64,000 nucleotides of DNA from Luteibacter sp. dw_328 (GCF_018449605.1 NZ_JAAVUW010000004.1:62001-126000), one strand, 5' to 3'; counted from the stretch's first letter, positions 20,215-29,392 are shown. Translations and numbers: made by a program. Notes: generated from the letters alone by a model not told the origin.

Positions 20215-20615
20215 GCGCCTTCAGCTGGCCCGTAAGGATTTACTGGGAAGACACCGATGCCGGTGGTGTCGTCTACCATTCCAACTACCTTCGCTTCATG
20301 GAACGAGCCCGCACGGAGTGGCTCCGCGCTCAGGGCATCGACCAGGTGGCGCTGCGTGAGGCGACGAGCCTGGGCTTCGTGGTCCGGGACATGCAGCTCG
20401 ATTTCCTCCGCCCGGCCCGTCTGAATGATGAACTCCTGGTCAGCGTGGGCGTCAAAGAACGTCGTTCAGCCAGTATGCTGTTCGATCAGGAGATTGTGTG
20501 TGGGGGCACGACGCTGGTGCGCGCTACGGTGCGCGCGGCTTGCGTGAACCTCGACACGATGCGCCCGGCCCAGATTCCGGCGGACCTGTTCCCCAACGAA
20601 TTCCCCATTTACTAA
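20211..20615 (+). CDS. ybgC: Acyl-CoA thioesterase YbgC (Tol-Pal associated)
   Basis: Hotdog-fold thioesterase of 134 residues, first gene of the Tol-Pal cluster. The family's active-site region [16 protein letters not shown] lies near residues 13-28, with the conserved Asp and the Tyr/His that define YbgC. Homologues hydrolyse short- or long-chain acyl-CoA and in E. coli associate with phospholipid-synthesis enzymes. The start overlaps ruvB and the tolQ start follows at 32 bases. Confidence 0.92.
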   Translation: MSAFSWPVRIYWEDTDAGGVVYHSNYLRFMERARTEWLRAQGIDQVALREATSLGFVVRDMQLDFLRPARLNDELLVSVGVKERRSASMLFDQEIVCGGTTLVRATVRAACVNLDTMRPAQIPADLFPNEFPIY

Positions 20616-20647
20616 AGCCATAGATACCGGCGGAGAGTCTTCAAGCG

Positions 20648-21331
20648 ATGAACGGTGGATTGAACATTTTCAAGCTGGTCGCGGAAGCGAGCCTGCCCGT
20701 ACAACTGGTCATGCTCCTGCTGCTGGCGTTCTCGTTCCTGTCGTGGGTGATCATCATCCGCAAGTACAGCCAGCTGAAGACCGCCCACGACAACGCCGAG
20801 ACCTTCGAAGACCGTTTCTGGTCGGGTGCGGATCTTGCCGCCCTGTTTCGTGAGGTGGGTAACCGCGAGGGTAAGCACGGCATCGAGAACGTCTTCGAAG
20901 CCGGCTTCCGCGAATTCGCCCGCCAGCGCCAGCGCCGGGTGTCCGACGCTGACCGCATCATGGAAGGTTCCGAGCGTGCCATGCGCGTTGCCGGCACCCG
21001 CGAGATCGGCAAGCTCGAGCAGAACCTCGAATTCCTCGCCAACGTCGGCTCGATCAGCCCGTATATCGGCCTGTTCGGCACGGTGTGGGGCATCATGGGC
21101 GCCTTCCAGGGCCTCGGCGAGATGAAGGACGTGACGATCTCCGTGGTCGCCCCGCACATCTCCGAAGCGCTGATCGCCACGGCCATGGGCCTGTTCGCCG
21201 CGATCCCGGCCGTCTGGGCGTACAACCGCTTCGCCACCAAGGTCGAGCGGATCGCGTCGCGCTACGAGGTCTTCCAGGAAGAGTTCTCCTCGGTGCTGCA
21301 GCGCCAGATCCACGCCGACGACGTGGCCTGA
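20648..21331 (+). CDS. tolQ: Tol-Pal system inner membrane protein TolQ
   Basis: Proton-channel subunit of the Tol-Pal machine, which constricts the outer membrane during division. The 227-residue protein has a first membrane helix near residues 15-37, a cytoplasmic domain, and two further helices around 135-160 and 170-195; the segment IGLFGTVWGIMGAF is the MotA/TolQ/ExbB signature. The ribosome binding region GGAGAG lies upstream. The order ybgC-tolQ-tolR-tolA identifies it as TolQ rather than ExbB. Confidence 0.95.
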   Translation: MNGGLNIFKLVAEASLPVQLVMLLLLAFSFLSWVIIIRKYSQLKTAHDNAETFEDRFWSGADLAALFREVGNREGKHGIENVFEAGFREFARQRQRRVSDADRIMEGSERAMRVAGTREIGKLEQNLEFLANVGSISPYIGLFGTVWGIMGAFQGLGEMKDVTISVVAPHISEALIATAMGLFAAIPAVWAYNRFATKVERIASRYEVFQEEFSSVLQRQIHADDVA

Positions 21332-21340
21332 GCCCGCGCC

Positions 21341-21790
21341 ATGGCCACGCGTAACGTTCATCGCCGCCAGAAGCGGAAACTGAAGTCCGAGATCAACGTC
21401 GTGCCGTATATCGACGTCATGCTTGTGCTGCTGATCATCTTCATGGTCACCACGCCGATGATGAACCTCGGTGTCGATATCCAGCTTCCGCAGACCAATG
21501 CCAAGTCCCTGCAGGATAAGAAGGACCCTGTCGTCGTCTCCGTCGACGAGGCCGGTACCATCTACCTCACCGCCAACGGCGCCAAGCGCGAGCCGGTGAG
21601 CGCGGACGAGTTCAAGGCCAAGATCACCGCCTTCCACGACGCCAACCCTGAGCTCCAGGTTCTGGTCGCCGGCGACGAGCGCGTCGGCTATGGCAAGGTC
21701 TATTCGATCCTCCCGATCCTTCAGGAGGCCGGTGTCTCCAAGATCGGCCTGATGAGCCAGCCGCAGTCGGCGCAGAATGGAAAACCGTAA
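21341..21790 (+). CDS. tolR: Tol-Pal system inner membrane protein TolR
   Basis: Partner of TolQ in the proton-driven motor. The 149-residue protein has a short basic cytoplasmic N-terminus, one membrane helix near residues 20-42 with the essential Asp in VVPYIDVMLVLL, and a periplasmic ExbD/TolR domain. It begins nine bases after tolQ and overlaps the tolA start by 14 bases, so translation of tolA probably depends on it. Confidence 0.94.
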   Translation: MATRNVHRRQKRKLKSEINVVPYIDVMLVLLIIFMVTTPMMNLGVDIQLPQTNAKSLQDKKDPVVVSVDEAGTIYLTANGAKREPVSADEFKAKITAFHDANPELQVLVAGDERVGYGKVYSILPILQEAGVSKIGLMSQPQSAQNGKP

Positions 21791-22718
21791 CGGCACGCCC
21801 CGCGCGGTCGTCCTCGCCGCGCTTCTCCATCTGGGCATCGTGGCCTTCCTGGGCTTCGCGATCATTCCCTGCACGGACTACGAAAAGTGGGCCGAAGCGT
21901 TGGGCGTGCCCGCGGAGTGGAATCCGCTGAAGTGTCCGGCGCCGATCCAGCTTCCGGGTCAGATCATCGAAGCGACCCTGATCGGGCCCACCGGTGCGCC
22001 GCCGCCGAAGCACGCGACCAAGCCGGTGCCGAATACGGTGCCGCCTCCGCCGGCGCAGCCGACGCCGACGCCCCCTGAGCCCGAGAAGCCGAAAGTCGAG
22101 ACCTTGCCGCCTCCGCCGAAGACACCCGCCCTGAAGGACCAGGAGAAGGTGGTCGATGACGCCGTGCAGAAGGCCGAGAACGCCAAGCAGTTGCAGGAAG
22201 AGCAGCAGCGCCAGCGCCAGGCCGAGCTGGACGCTCAGCAGGACGAGAAGAAGAAGCAGAAACAGAAGGAGATCGACGAGATCTTCAAACAGCTCGACGC
22301 CGCCAAGTCGCAGACCAAGCAGGCCGACAGCAAGAAGAAGCAGGCCGACCAGCAGTTGAAGGACCTCGAGAACGCCAAGGACGACGGTCGCGATGACGTC
22401 CCGGCCGCCGACAAGCTCCAGACGGGTCAGAACGGCAAGGACAACAGCAAGCAGGCTTTGTACATCGCAGCGATCCAGAACGCGGTGACGCCGAACTGGC
22501 TGCGTCCGGACAACATGCCGAACGCCCCCTGCATGGTGCACATCACCCAGATCCCGGGTGGTCAGGTGCTGAGCGCAAAGGCCGACGCCAGCTGTCCTTA
22601 TGATGCTTCCGGCAAGGCCTCGATCGAGAATGCCGTGCTTCGCGCCCAGCCGCTGCCCTATGCGGGCTTCGAGGACGTGTTCCAGAGAAACCTCACCTTC
22701 ACGTTCCGACCGCAATGA
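21777..22718 (+). CDS. tolA: Tol-Pal system protein TolA
   Basis: Spans the periplasm from the TolQR complex to TolB and Pal. The 313-residue protein has an N-terminal membrane helix (about 10-30), a Pro-rich stretch (about 70-120), a long charged coiled coil rich in Gln, Lys and Glu (about 120-220) and a C-terminal globular domain ending NLTFTFRPQ. The start lies inside the end of tolR in another frame. A G+C-rich inverted repeat after the stop (about 22727-22763) lacks a T run and is not called a terminator. Confidence 0.92.
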   Translation: MENRNGTPRAVVLAALLHLGIVAFLGFAIIPCTDYEKWAEALGVPAEWNPLKCPAPIQLPGQIIEATLIGPTGAPPPKHATKPVPNTVPPPPAQPTPTPPEPEKPKVETLPPPPKTPALKDQEKVVDDAVQKAENAKQLQEEQQRQRQAELDAQQDEKKKQKQKEIDEIFKQLDAAKSQTKQADSKKKQADQQLKDLENAKDDGRDDVPAADKLQTGQNGKDNSKQALYIAAIQNAVTPNWLRPDNMPNAPCMVHITQIPGGQVLSAKADASCPYDASGKASIENAVLRAQPLPYAGFEDVFQRNLTFTFRPQ

Positions 22719-22830
22719 TGGTGCCCGCCCCGATCCGGTCGATGCCCGGGCGGGGCGGTTCAGATTCGGGTCATGCTGTCCGGCCCCATCGCGTTACCAT
22801 GCCGTCGCCGTCTCACACTTCCAGGTCGCA

Positions 22831-24159
22831 ATGAATCCGCCCATGCGCAGAACGCTTTCCCGCCTCGCTCTCCTCCTGGTCGTGCTGACCGCCTTCGTGG
22901 CCGGCCCTGCCGCTGCCCAGTCGCTCAACGTCGACATTGTCGGTGGCCTCAAGACCGCAACGCCTATCGCCGTGGTGCCTTTCGCCCAGGCCGGCGGTGC
23001 GCCGCTGCCGACCGACGTCGCAGACGTCATTCGCGCGGATTTCAATCGTTCGGGCAAGTTCCGTTCGCTCGACAAGGCCGACATCGTCGAGACGCCGTCG
23101 CAGGGATCGGACATCAAGTTCCCGACCTGGCGCCTGCTCAAGCAGGACTTCCTGACCATCGGTCGCATCAACGATGCGGGCGGCGGCATGCTCAAGGTCG
23201 AGTACGAGCTGTGGGACGTGAACAAGCAGCAGAGCCTGCTTGCCCAGTCGTTCACCGCCCCGGCGGGTGACCTGCGTGGCGTTGCCCACCAGATCGCTGA
23301 CCAGATCTACGAGAAGATCACCGGCGTCCGTGGCGCCTTCTGGACCCGCATCGCCTACATCACGGCGGTGGGTACCGGTAACAACGCGACCTATTCGCTG
23401 ATCGTCGCGGACTCGGACGGCTTCAACCCGCAGACCGTGGCCCGTTCGCGCGAGTCGCTCCTGTCACCGTCCTGGTCGCCGGACGGCAACAAGATTGCCT
23501 ACGTCTCGTTCGAAAGCGGCAACTCGGCCGTATACGTACAGAACATCTCCACCGGTTCGCGCAGCCTGATCGCCGCCCATCCGCGCGGCATCAACAGCGC
23601 ACCGGCCTGGTCGCCGGATGGCAGCAAGCTTGCCGTGAGCCTCTCCTACGTGGGTAACCCCGAGATCTTCGTGATCGACGTGGCCAGCCACGCCGAGACG
23701 CGCCTGACCAACAACTTCTCGATCGACACCGAGCCGACGTTCACGCCGGACGGCCAGAGCATCCTGTTTACGTCGGATCGCTCGGGCAAGCCGCAGATCT
23801 ACCAGATGTCAGCATCGGGTGGTGCGGCCACGCGCGTCACCTTCCAGGGCGGCTTCAACGCCAGCGCCTCGGTGAGCTTCGACGGCAAGCAGATTGCGAT
23901 GGTGCAGGGCAACGGGAACGTGTATCGTATCGCTATCATGGACCGCAGTCTGGGCGGGCAGGTGCGCTTCGTTTCCCCGGGTAACGTGGACGATTCGCCC
24001 AGCTTCGCGCCAAATGCCAGCATGCTGCTTTATGCGGCATCGCAGGGTACGCGAGGTGTCCTGTATGCGGTTTCGGCAGACGGCCTGGTACGCCAGCGTC
24101 TCGTCCTTGCGGACGGTGACGTGCGCGAGCCGTCCTGGGGACCCTATAGACAGCGTTGA
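22831..24159 (+). CDS. tolB: Tol-Pal system periplasmic protein TolB
   Basis: Periplasmic beta-propeller protein that binds Pal and TolA. From the ATG at 22831 the protein has 442 residues with a signal peptide ending near AAAQS (about residue 30). The N-terminal TolB domain (to about 160) is followed by WD40-like propeller repeats with the recurring pattern SPSWSPDGNKIAYVS, APAWSPDGSKLAVS and EPTFTPDGQSILFTS. The open frame extends upstream to 22600, but only this start gives a signal peptide at the N-terminus; 22843 is an alternative. A hairpin with a T run follows before pal. Confidence 0.94.
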   Translation: MNPPMRRTLSRLALLLVVLTAFVAGPAAAQSLNVDIVGGLKTATPIAVVPFAQAGGAPLPTDVADVIRADFNRSGKFRSLDKADIVETPSQGSDIKFPTWRLLKQDFLTIGRINDAGGGMLKVEYELWDVNKQQSLLAQSFTAPAGDLRGVAHQIADQIYEKITGVRGAFWTRIAYITAVGTGNNATYSLIVADSDGFNPQTVARSRESLLSPSWSPDGNKIAYVSFESGNSAVYVQNISTGSRSLIAAHPRGINSAPAWSPDGSKLAVSLSYVGNPEIFVIDVASHAETRLTNNFSIDTEPTFTPDGQSILFTSDRSGKPQIYQMSASGGAATRVTFQGGFNASASVSFDGKQIAMVQGNGNVYRIAIMDRSLGGQVRFVSPGNVDDSPSFAPNASMLLYAASQGTRGVLYAVSADGLVRQRLVLADGDVREPSWGPYRQR

Positions 24160-24203
24160 TGGCGCGCCCGTTTCGGGCCGCGACATCGGCAAAGTCCAGG
24201 GAA

Positions 24204-24229
24204 GGGGCGCGGGTGTTCCGCGCCTTTTC
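24204..24229 (+). terminator. Predicted terminator or attenuator between tolB and pal
   Basis: A seven-base stem GGCGCGG/CCGCGCC with a GTGTT loop is followed by TTTTC. It lies 45 bases after the tolB stop and about 180 bases before pal, suggesting that pal and the genes after it also have their own promoter. Confidence 0.55.
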
Positions 24230-24406
24230 TGCGGACGCAAGGTTAACCGGCAGTTGCTTTAAAGGCAGTCGCCGGAACGAAGACGCAGGGTGCGGGACAG
24301 CACCCCGTCGGCGTAGATGTAAGTAGAAAAACAGCCGGACAACCGGCGGTGCCTGTCCCGAAACCGTATATCGACTGTCGGAACTCAACTGTTGAAGGAA
24401 CGTCCC

Positions 24407-24916
24407 ATGAATAAGACCGTTAGCGTCACCCTGGCCGCCCTGCTTTGCGTGGGCGCGGTCGCCTGTAACAAGAAGACTGTGAAGCCTGTGACGCCGCCCC
24501 CGGCTGAGCCGGTTGCACAGACCACGGCCCCCACCAACGACGGCAAGTACCAGCCGTCGGATCTCGATACCGATGCCTGCCTCCGTCAGCGCGTTGTGTA
24601 CTTCGATTTCGACAAGAACGATGTGAAGCCGGAATTCCAGCAGATCATCGCTTGCCACGCCAAGTACCTGCAGGACCGTCCGCAGTCGGCTATGACCCTC
24701 GAGGGCAACACCGACGAGCGCGGTACGCGTGAGTACAACCTCGGCCTCGGCGAGCGTCGCGGCAATGCCGTTTCCAGCGCCCTCCAGGCTGCTGGTGGTT
24801 CGGCTGGCCAGGTCAACGTCACGAGCTACGGTAAGGAAAAGCCGACCTGCCGTGAGCACAACGATGATTGCTGGTCCAAGAACCGTCGCGTTGAGATCGT
24901 CTACACCGCGAAGTAA
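24407..24916 (+). CDS. pal: Peptidoglycan-associated lipoprotein Pal
   Basis: Outer membrane lipoprotein that anchors the membrane to peptidoglycan. The ATG at 24407 follows the ribosome binding site GAAGGAA; an upstream ATG at 24392 overlaps that site and is rejected. The 169-residue protein has a lipoprotein signal with acceptor Cys near residue 20 (GAVAC), a Pro-rich linker and a C-terminal OmpA-like domain with YFDFDKNDVKPE, GNTDERGTREYN and the peptidoglycan-binding KNRRVEI segment. Two Cys residues in the last third (about 145-155) are a variation common in this order. Confidence 0.95.
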   Translation: MNKTVSVTLAALLCVGAVACNKKTVKPVTPPPAEPVAQTTAPTNDGKYQPSDLDTDACLRQRVVYFDFDKNDVKPEFQQIIACHAKYLQDRPQSAMTLEGNTDERGTREYNLGLGERRGNAVSSALQAAGGSAGQVNVTSYGKEKPTCREHNDDCWSKNRRVEIVYTAK

Positions 24917-24919
24917 GTA

Positions 24920-25762
24920 ATGAAGAAGCTTCTGGCTAACCGTTTTATGGCCAGGCTTGGCGTGGCGGGCGCAATTGCGTCCGCCACGCTTTTTGGTCTG
25001 CCCGTCCACGCGCAGGACTCCCGCTTGAGTCTCGCCGACCGTGTGTCGCGCCTCGAGCAGCAGTCCCAGAAGGACGCCGGTACGACCCCGCTGGTCAATC
25101 AGGTCAACGATCTCCAGCAGCAGCTTTCGCAGTTGCAGGGTCAGATCGAAGAGCTGCAGCACCAGAACCAGCAACTCCAGGATTCCCAGAAGGCGCAGTA
25201 CGCGGATGTCGATTCGCGGCTGGGTCGTCTTGAAAAGGGTGGAGCAGCGCAGGCCCCGTCGCCCGCCGCGTCCCCCAATGCACCCCAGGCTCCCGCGCCC
25301 ACGCCTACGGCAGTCGCTCCGGCGGCAGGCCAGCAGGCAGCGCCCGCGACCGCGCCGACGGCCGCGGCCAGCGCCACCGAACAGGCTGCGTACGACGCTG
25401 CGTTCAAGTCGCTACGTGCGGGTGACTACGTCACCGCTTCGCGCGGGTTTCGCGACTTCCTGACCAAGTATCCGGACAGCCCGCTCGCGCCCAACGCTTA
25501 TTACTGGCTGGGCGAGTCGTACTACGTGACCATGAACTATCCGGTGGCGATCGAAGCCTTCCAGCGACTGGTCAAGCAGTATCCGCAGAGCGACAAAGTC
25601 TCCGATGGCCTGCTCAAGGTCGGCTATTGCCAGATCGAGCTGAAGCAGCAGGACGCAGCCATCGCGACCCTGAAACAGGTCTCGGCCAAGTATCCGGGTT
25701 CCAAGGCCGCTGGCCTCGCACAGGAACGCCTGCGTCGTCTGCAGCGCCAGACGGCCAACTGA
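24920..25762 (+). CDS. cpoB: Cell division coordinator CpoB (YbgF)
   Basis: Periplasmic protein that couples Tol energy use with septal peptidoglycan synthesis. The 280-residue protein has a signal peptide ending near VHAQD (about residue 33), an N-terminal coiled coil rich in Gln and Leu (about 35-95), a low-complexity Ala/Pro linker (about 105-150) and C-terminal TPR repeats with YPDSPLAPNAYYWLGESYY and YPQSDKVSDGLLKVGYC. It begins three bases after the pal stop. Confidence 0.93.
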   Translation: MKKLLANRFMARLGVAGAIASATLFGLPVHAQDSRLSLADRVSRLEQQSQKDAGTTPLVNQVNDLQQQLSQLQGQIEELQHQNQQLQDSQKAQYADVDSRLGRLEKGGAAQAPSPAASPNAPQAPAPTPTAVAPAAGQQAAPATAPTAAASATEQAAYDAAFKSLRAGDYVTASRGFRDFLTKYPDSPLAPNAYYWLGESYYVTMNYPVAIEAFQRLVKQYPQSDKVSDGLLKVGYCQIELKQQDAAIATLKQVSAKYPGSKAAGLAQERLRRLQRQTAN

Positions 25763-25766
25763 TCCC

Positions 25767-26459
25767 ATGAACGGTAACACCGCAACTCTGGCGGACTTCC
25801 CGCCGGGCGCGCCCGTCGCGGAACGACTGCGGATCACCGAGATCTTCCACTCCGTGCAGGGCGAGGCCGATGCGATCGGCTGGCCGACCGTCTTCGTGCG
25901 CCTCACCGGCTGCCCGCTGCGCTGTGTCTGGTGCGACACCGAATATTCGTTCCACGGCGGCCAGTGGCATGACATCGACGCCATCGTCGAGCATGTCGCC
26001 AGCTTTGGCGCTAAACACGTCTGCGTCACCGGCGGTGAGCCGCTGGCGCAGAAGCGCTGCCTGATCCTGCTGCGTAAGCTGTGCGACGCCGGTCACGAGG
26101 TGTCGCTCGAGACCTCGGGCGCGCTGGATGTCTCCGGCGTCGATCCGCGCGTCCGCAAGGTGATGGATCTCAAGGCGCCGGACTCCGGCGAGTGTGCACG
26201 TAACCTGTGGTCCAACCTCGACCACCTGCTGCCGCACGACCAGGTCAAGTTCGTCATCGCCAGCCGCGGCGACTTCGAATGGTCGCGAGACGTCGTCCGC
26301 GAGCACGCACTGGACCAACGCGTGATGCCGCTCTTTTCACCGGTGTGGTCGAAGGTTCAGCCTCGTGAGCTGGCCGAGTGGATCCTCGCCGAACGCCTGC
26401 CGGTACGATTCCAGTTGCAGTTGCACAAGCTGCTATGGAACGACGCGGCTGGCCACTGA
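25767..26459 (+). CDS. queE: 7-carboxy-7-deazaguanine synthase QueE
   Basis: Radical SAM enzyme that forms 7-carboxy-7-deazaguanine from carboxytetrahydropterin, on the way to queuosine in tRNA. The 230-residue protein has the CxxxCxxC cluster motif at Cys49, Cys53 and Cys56 (TGCPLRCVWCDTEYSF), with the SAM-binding CVTGGEPL near residues 87-94. It starts four bases after cpoB and is followed by queC; the cpoB-queE-queC order is common in Pseudomonas and relatives. Confidence 0.94.
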   Translation: MNGNTATLADFPPGAPVAERLRITEIFHSVQGEADAIGWPTVFVRLTGCPLRCVWCDTEYSFHGGQWHDIDAIVEHVASFGAKHVCVTGGEPLAQKRCLILLRKLCDAGHEVSLETSGALDVSGVDPRVRKVMDLKAPDSGECARNLWSNLDHLLPHDQVKFVIASRGDFEWSRDVVREHALDQRVMPLFSPVWSKVQPRELAEWILAERLPVRFQLQLHKLLWNDAAGH

Positions 26460-26477
26460 CAACATCAAGGTAGTGCC

Positions 26478-27161
26478 ATGAACGCTTCGAACCCCTCCCG
26501 CAAGGCCGTCATCCTCGTGTCGGGTGGCATGGATTCCGCCGTCACGATCGCCATGGCACGCGAGCAGGGCTTCGAGGTGTACGCACTGAGCGTGGCCTAT
26601 GGCCAGCGCCACAGCTCGGAGCTCGAGGCGTCGGAGCGCGTCGCCACGATGCTTGGCGCGGTCACGCACAAGACCGTGCACGTGGACCTGCGCAGCATCG
26701 GCGGCTCGGCGCTCACCGCCGACATCGACGTGCCGGAAGACGGCGGGACGGGCATCCCCGTGACCTACGTACCGGCGCGCAACACCATCATGCTGTCCAT
26801 CGCGCTGGGTTGGGCCGAAGTGCTGGGATCGAGCGATATTTTTTGCGGCGTCAACGCCGTCGACTATTCCGGCTACCCGGATTGCCGTCCTGCCTTCATC
26901 GAATCCTTCCAGTCGTTGGCCAACGTCGCCACCAAGGCTGGCGTCGAAGGCGCCGGCATCCGTATCCATGCGCCACTGATGGAGATGGGCAAGGGCGATA
27001 TCGTCCGCGAGGGCATGCGCCTGGGAGTCGATTTCGCCGCCACAGTGAGCTGCTATCAGGCCGATGCCCAGGGCCGCGCCTGCGGTCATTGCGATGCCTG
27101 CCGCCTCCGCGCGGAGGGCTTCGCCAAGGCTGGCGTACCGGACCCAACGCACTACGCCTGA
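26478..27161 (+). CDS. queC: 7-cyano-7-deazaguanine (preQ0) synthase QueC
   Basis: ATP-dependent enzyme that turns 7-carboxy-7-deazaguanine into preQ0. The 227-residue protein has the PP-loop SGGMDS at residues 15-20, the [13 protein letters not shown] segment near 95, and a C-terminal zinc site built from the Cys residues of SCYQ and ACGHCDAC. It is the last gene of this + strand block; the next gene converges with only four bases between the stops. Confidence 0.94.
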   Translation: MNASNPSRKAVILVSGGMDSAVTIAMAREQGFEVYALSVAYGQRHSSELEASERVATMLGAVTHKTVHVDLRSIGGSALTADIDVPEDGGTGIPVTYVPARNTIMLSIALGWAEVLGSSDIFCGVNAVDYSGYPDCRPAFIESFQSLANVATKAGVEGAGIRIHAPLMEMGKGDIVREGMRLGVDFAATVSCYQADAQGRACGHCDACRLRAEGFAKAGVPDPTHYA

Positions 27162-27165
27162 GCCG

Positions 27166-27678
27166 TTATTGCGGGCCGATCGTCCCGTTGGTATGGTCTT
27201 CGGTGGCGAGCAGGAGCACCTTGCCGTCGCGCTTGACCAGGGTATCCACACGCGTGCCGTGGACGTTCATCAGGCGACCGCCAAGCAGGCTGTACTGGTA
27301 GGTCACGTGAACGGTTGCGCTGCGATGGTCGGCGGCATAGGTCGGGTCGGTGAGGTTCGTGCTGTAAGCGATGTCGGCCTTCCGACCCAGACGCTTCTCG
27401 ACGTTCTCGAGCATGTCGGAGAACTTCTTCATGTTGTCGCAGAATTCGGACTTTCCGATCGTCCTTTGTGGGACGGCCATGCCATTGATCACTCCTGACG
27501 ACGAGCCGCGGAATTCGTCGGCCAGAAGCGCACAGGATGCGTCTGTATAGTGGTGCCCTGTCGTTTCCGCATCCGTCTGGTAGAACGCTTCGATGCCGCT
27601 GCCCGACAGCTTCTTCGTCTGTAGATAGCCCCACGCGCACGCGGCCAGCAAGGCGGCGCCAAGCAGATAACCCTTCAT
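27166..27678 (-). CDS. Uncharacterised membrane-anchored or secreted protein
   Basis: A 170-residue protein starting MKGYLLGAALLAACAWGYL, an uncleaved membrane anchor or signal peptide, with AGGGGGA nine bases before the ATG. The open frame continues upstream to 27888, but that part is Arg/Pro/Ser-rich and lacks this signal at its start. The body has four spaced Cys or aromatic positions and the pattern HVTYQYSLLGGR, but I recognise no family. It opens the run of unknown genes between queC and tRNA-Lys. Confidence 0.7.
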   Translation of the reverse strand: MKGYLLGAALLAACAWGYLQTKKLSGSGIEAFYQTDAETTGHHYTDASCALLADEFRGSSSGVINGMAVPQRTIGKSEFCDNMKKFSDMLENVEKRLGRKADIAYSTNLTDPTYAADHRSATVHVTYQYSLLGGRLMNVHGTRVDTLVKRDGKVLLLATEDHTNGTIGPQ

Positions 27679-27733
27679 CCCGATCCCCCTGATTGCCACC
27701 CTCCGTGGCCGGGACGATTCTAGCTCGAATAAC

Positions 27734-28102
27734 TCAGCCGGCCGAAGCGCGCAGCAAGGGCCCGATGGTTTGCTGAACGATCCACCAGAAGCCGCCCAGT
27801 GTGCCCGCCAGGCCGGCCGCCAAAACCCCGACGGCGCATCCGAGGACCCATGACTTTGTGGCGGTGTGACTGAGACGTTCTTCGACAACGGCGAGGCGGC
27901 GACGGACCTCAGTGACTTGGTCGTCGACGAAGCCCACCCTCCCTGTCAGATCGCGGACGGTGGTCGATAAGTGGCTCAGGCGCTCGTTCGACACGGCAAG
28001 CCACTCGCGAAGCGACCCTGCGTTCGAGGCATCCTCTGAGGGGAGGCTCGACGGAGCCCCGAGCCGGAGATCGTCGTCGTGTTTCGTGGTGTAGGGGCGC
28101 AT
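27734..28102 (-). CDS. Uncharacterised coiled-coil protein with C-terminal membrane segment
   Basis: A 122-residue protein with a GGGAG ribosome binding site eight bases before the ATG. Residues ~30-85 look like a coiled coil, with regular Val/Leu positions in VGFVDDQVTEVRRRLAVVEE. Residues ~88-112 form one hydrophobic helix, followed by a short tail. This layout resembles small phage- or plasmid-type membrane proteins (haemolysin XhlA-like), but the similarity is only in architecture. Function unknown. Confidence 0.65.
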   Translation of the reverse strand: MRPYTTKHDDDLRLGAPSSLPSEDASNAGSLREWLAVSNERLSHLSTTVRDLTGRVGFVDDQVTEVRRRLAVVEERLSHTATKSWVLGCAVGVLAAGLAGTLGGFWWIVQQTIGPLLRASAG

Positions 28103-28230
28103 GTCGACTCCCGCTTAGTGAAGAGGAGTCAACGGTACCGCCCGGCAGGCGGCGAAAACATGAGAATCCTGACCAGTTTTTCGTCAGAGAAGAACGCGTT
28201 GCGCGTCAGACGTCGCATATCCCGTTGCGA

Positions 28231-29160
28231 TTACGGGTTGTCAGTCTCTTCCAGCATGGACGCTCGCCCGCACAGAGAAGTGAGAAGAAAGCCTGTGGCT
28301 AGCCCTATCGCACCGAAGAAGAAAGAGGCCACGGGCATCGAAAATATGCCTCCAACATAGAACATGTAGAAGCGCTCTGCCTTGCTGACGCTTGTGGCGA
28401 CTTCGCGGGGCGGTCGGGTTTGCTGAAGTGGTCCTTCGAATGGTTCAGCCTGTTTGAATTTGGTGAGATAAGTCGGTAGGTCAAACGCGTGCACCGATCT
28501 GATCTCGTCAGCCGGCAGGAGGATGTCGAATTCCTCGATCGATCGTTGGGCCGGGTCGGCCGAGCCAGTATGAAGCCACGTGTAATCCGTCACGGGTTCA
28601 AAGCTTTGCTTATCGTCCCGGTAGCCGGAGAGGAAAGGCTCGATTCGTACCCATTCCCTCTCGCCACGCGTGGTTGAGGTGTCGATCGCGAATCCGACGT
28701 ACACCTTCGAGGAGGCCATTGTGAGCATCACGGGAAGTTGCTTCGACGTGGTCGCCCAGAGGAATTCCTCAAGTTCGCTAAGGCAGCTCAGTCGCATGAG
28801 GAGCGCAGCCCGCAACGTACGGCACGCCACCAGCGGAATATTGAGCATCCACGCCAGCAAGAATGCTGTCGGGACGGAGACCAGTGCTATGGAGCCAAGC
28901 GACTGCGCGGCCGGCTCAGCACCGAACGCCTTCAGCAATCTTGCCAGGCAGTCGCGAGCAAATGTCCCGACACGGGGTAGCTGCTCGATCTCATGAAGCG
29001 CGAGGCCGCTAAATGCGGCAACGGCAAGCGCGGTGACAACCACAAGGAAATACAGAGCGTGCCCGTCGCTTCGAAATACGTGCGGCCGCCAGATTAGGCT
29101 TCGCCGTGCGGCGATGTACCCAGCAGCGAGTACGAGCAACGCGAACGCGGCGTTATTCAT
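28231..29160 (-). CDS. Uncharacterised multi-pass membrane protein
   Basis: A 309-residue protein with predicted membrane helices near residues 3-18, 36-55, 92-115 and a C-terminal hydrophobic stretch around 268-295. The middle (about 125-245) is soluble and contains VYVGFAIDTSTTRGEREWVR and a TDYTWL segment, perhaps a domain that handles a ligand or surface. A GAGGA ribosome binding site lies about seven bases before the ATG. Base composition is visibly less GC-rich than the housekeeping genes. No family was recognised. It follows a 60-residue ORF and a hairpin on the same strand. Confidence 0.7.
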   Translation of the reverse strand: MNNAAFALLVLAAGYIAARRSLIWRPHVFRSDGHALYFLVVVTALAVAAFSGLALHEIEQLPRVGTFARDCLARLLKAFGAEPAAQSLGSIALVSVPTAFLLAWMLNIPLVACRTLRAALLMRLSCLSELEEFLWATTSKQLPVMLTMASSKVYVGFAIDTSTTRGEREWVRIEPFLSGYRDDKQSFEPVTDYTWLHTGSADPAQRSIEEFDILLPADEIRSVHAFDLPTYLTKFKQAEPFEGPLQQTRPPREVATSVSKAERFYMFYVGGIFSMPVASFFFGAIGLATGFLLTSLCGRASMLEETDNP

Positions 29161-29180
29161 CCTTGATCCTCAAACACAAA

Positions 29181-29200
29181 GAAGGGGCCAGTACCCCTTC
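29181..29200 (-). terminator. Hairpin between two accessory genes
   Basis: GAAGGGG and CCCCTTC form a perfect seven-base stem with a six-base loop. On the - strand it is followed by TTTGTGTTT, so it may act as a weak terminator of the small upstream gene or reduce expression of the membrane protein. Confidence 0.45.
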
Positions 29201-29209
29201 CTTATTCCG

Positions 29210-29392
29210 TTATGCAGGCTTCTTCCTGGAATGAAGCTGGCGCGAAAGCTCAACAAGAGCATCGACCTGTCGTCTGTATCCAGCGGATTGGTGGAGTTTT
29301 TCCCTATCGACAGCCATGCCTCCGTCCTTCGCAGTTCTGAAGGTCGCAAAAGGACCAGAGCTATCGCGTTTCGAAATTGGCTTCGTAGACAT
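29210..29392 (-). CDS. Small uncharacterised protein (60 residues)
   Basis: A 60-residue basic protein starting MSTKPISKRDSSGPF. The ATG at 29392 follows a perfect GGAGGT ribosome binding site with a six-base spacer, which is the main support for the call; the frame is open to 29518 without a comparable site. No Cys, no signal peptide and no membrane helix. Family and function unknown. It lies between tRNA-Lys and the multi-pass membrane protein. Confidence 0.55.
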   Translation of the reverse strand: MSTKPISKRDSSGPFATFRTAKDGGMAVDREKLHQSAGYRRQVDALVELSRQLHSRKKPA

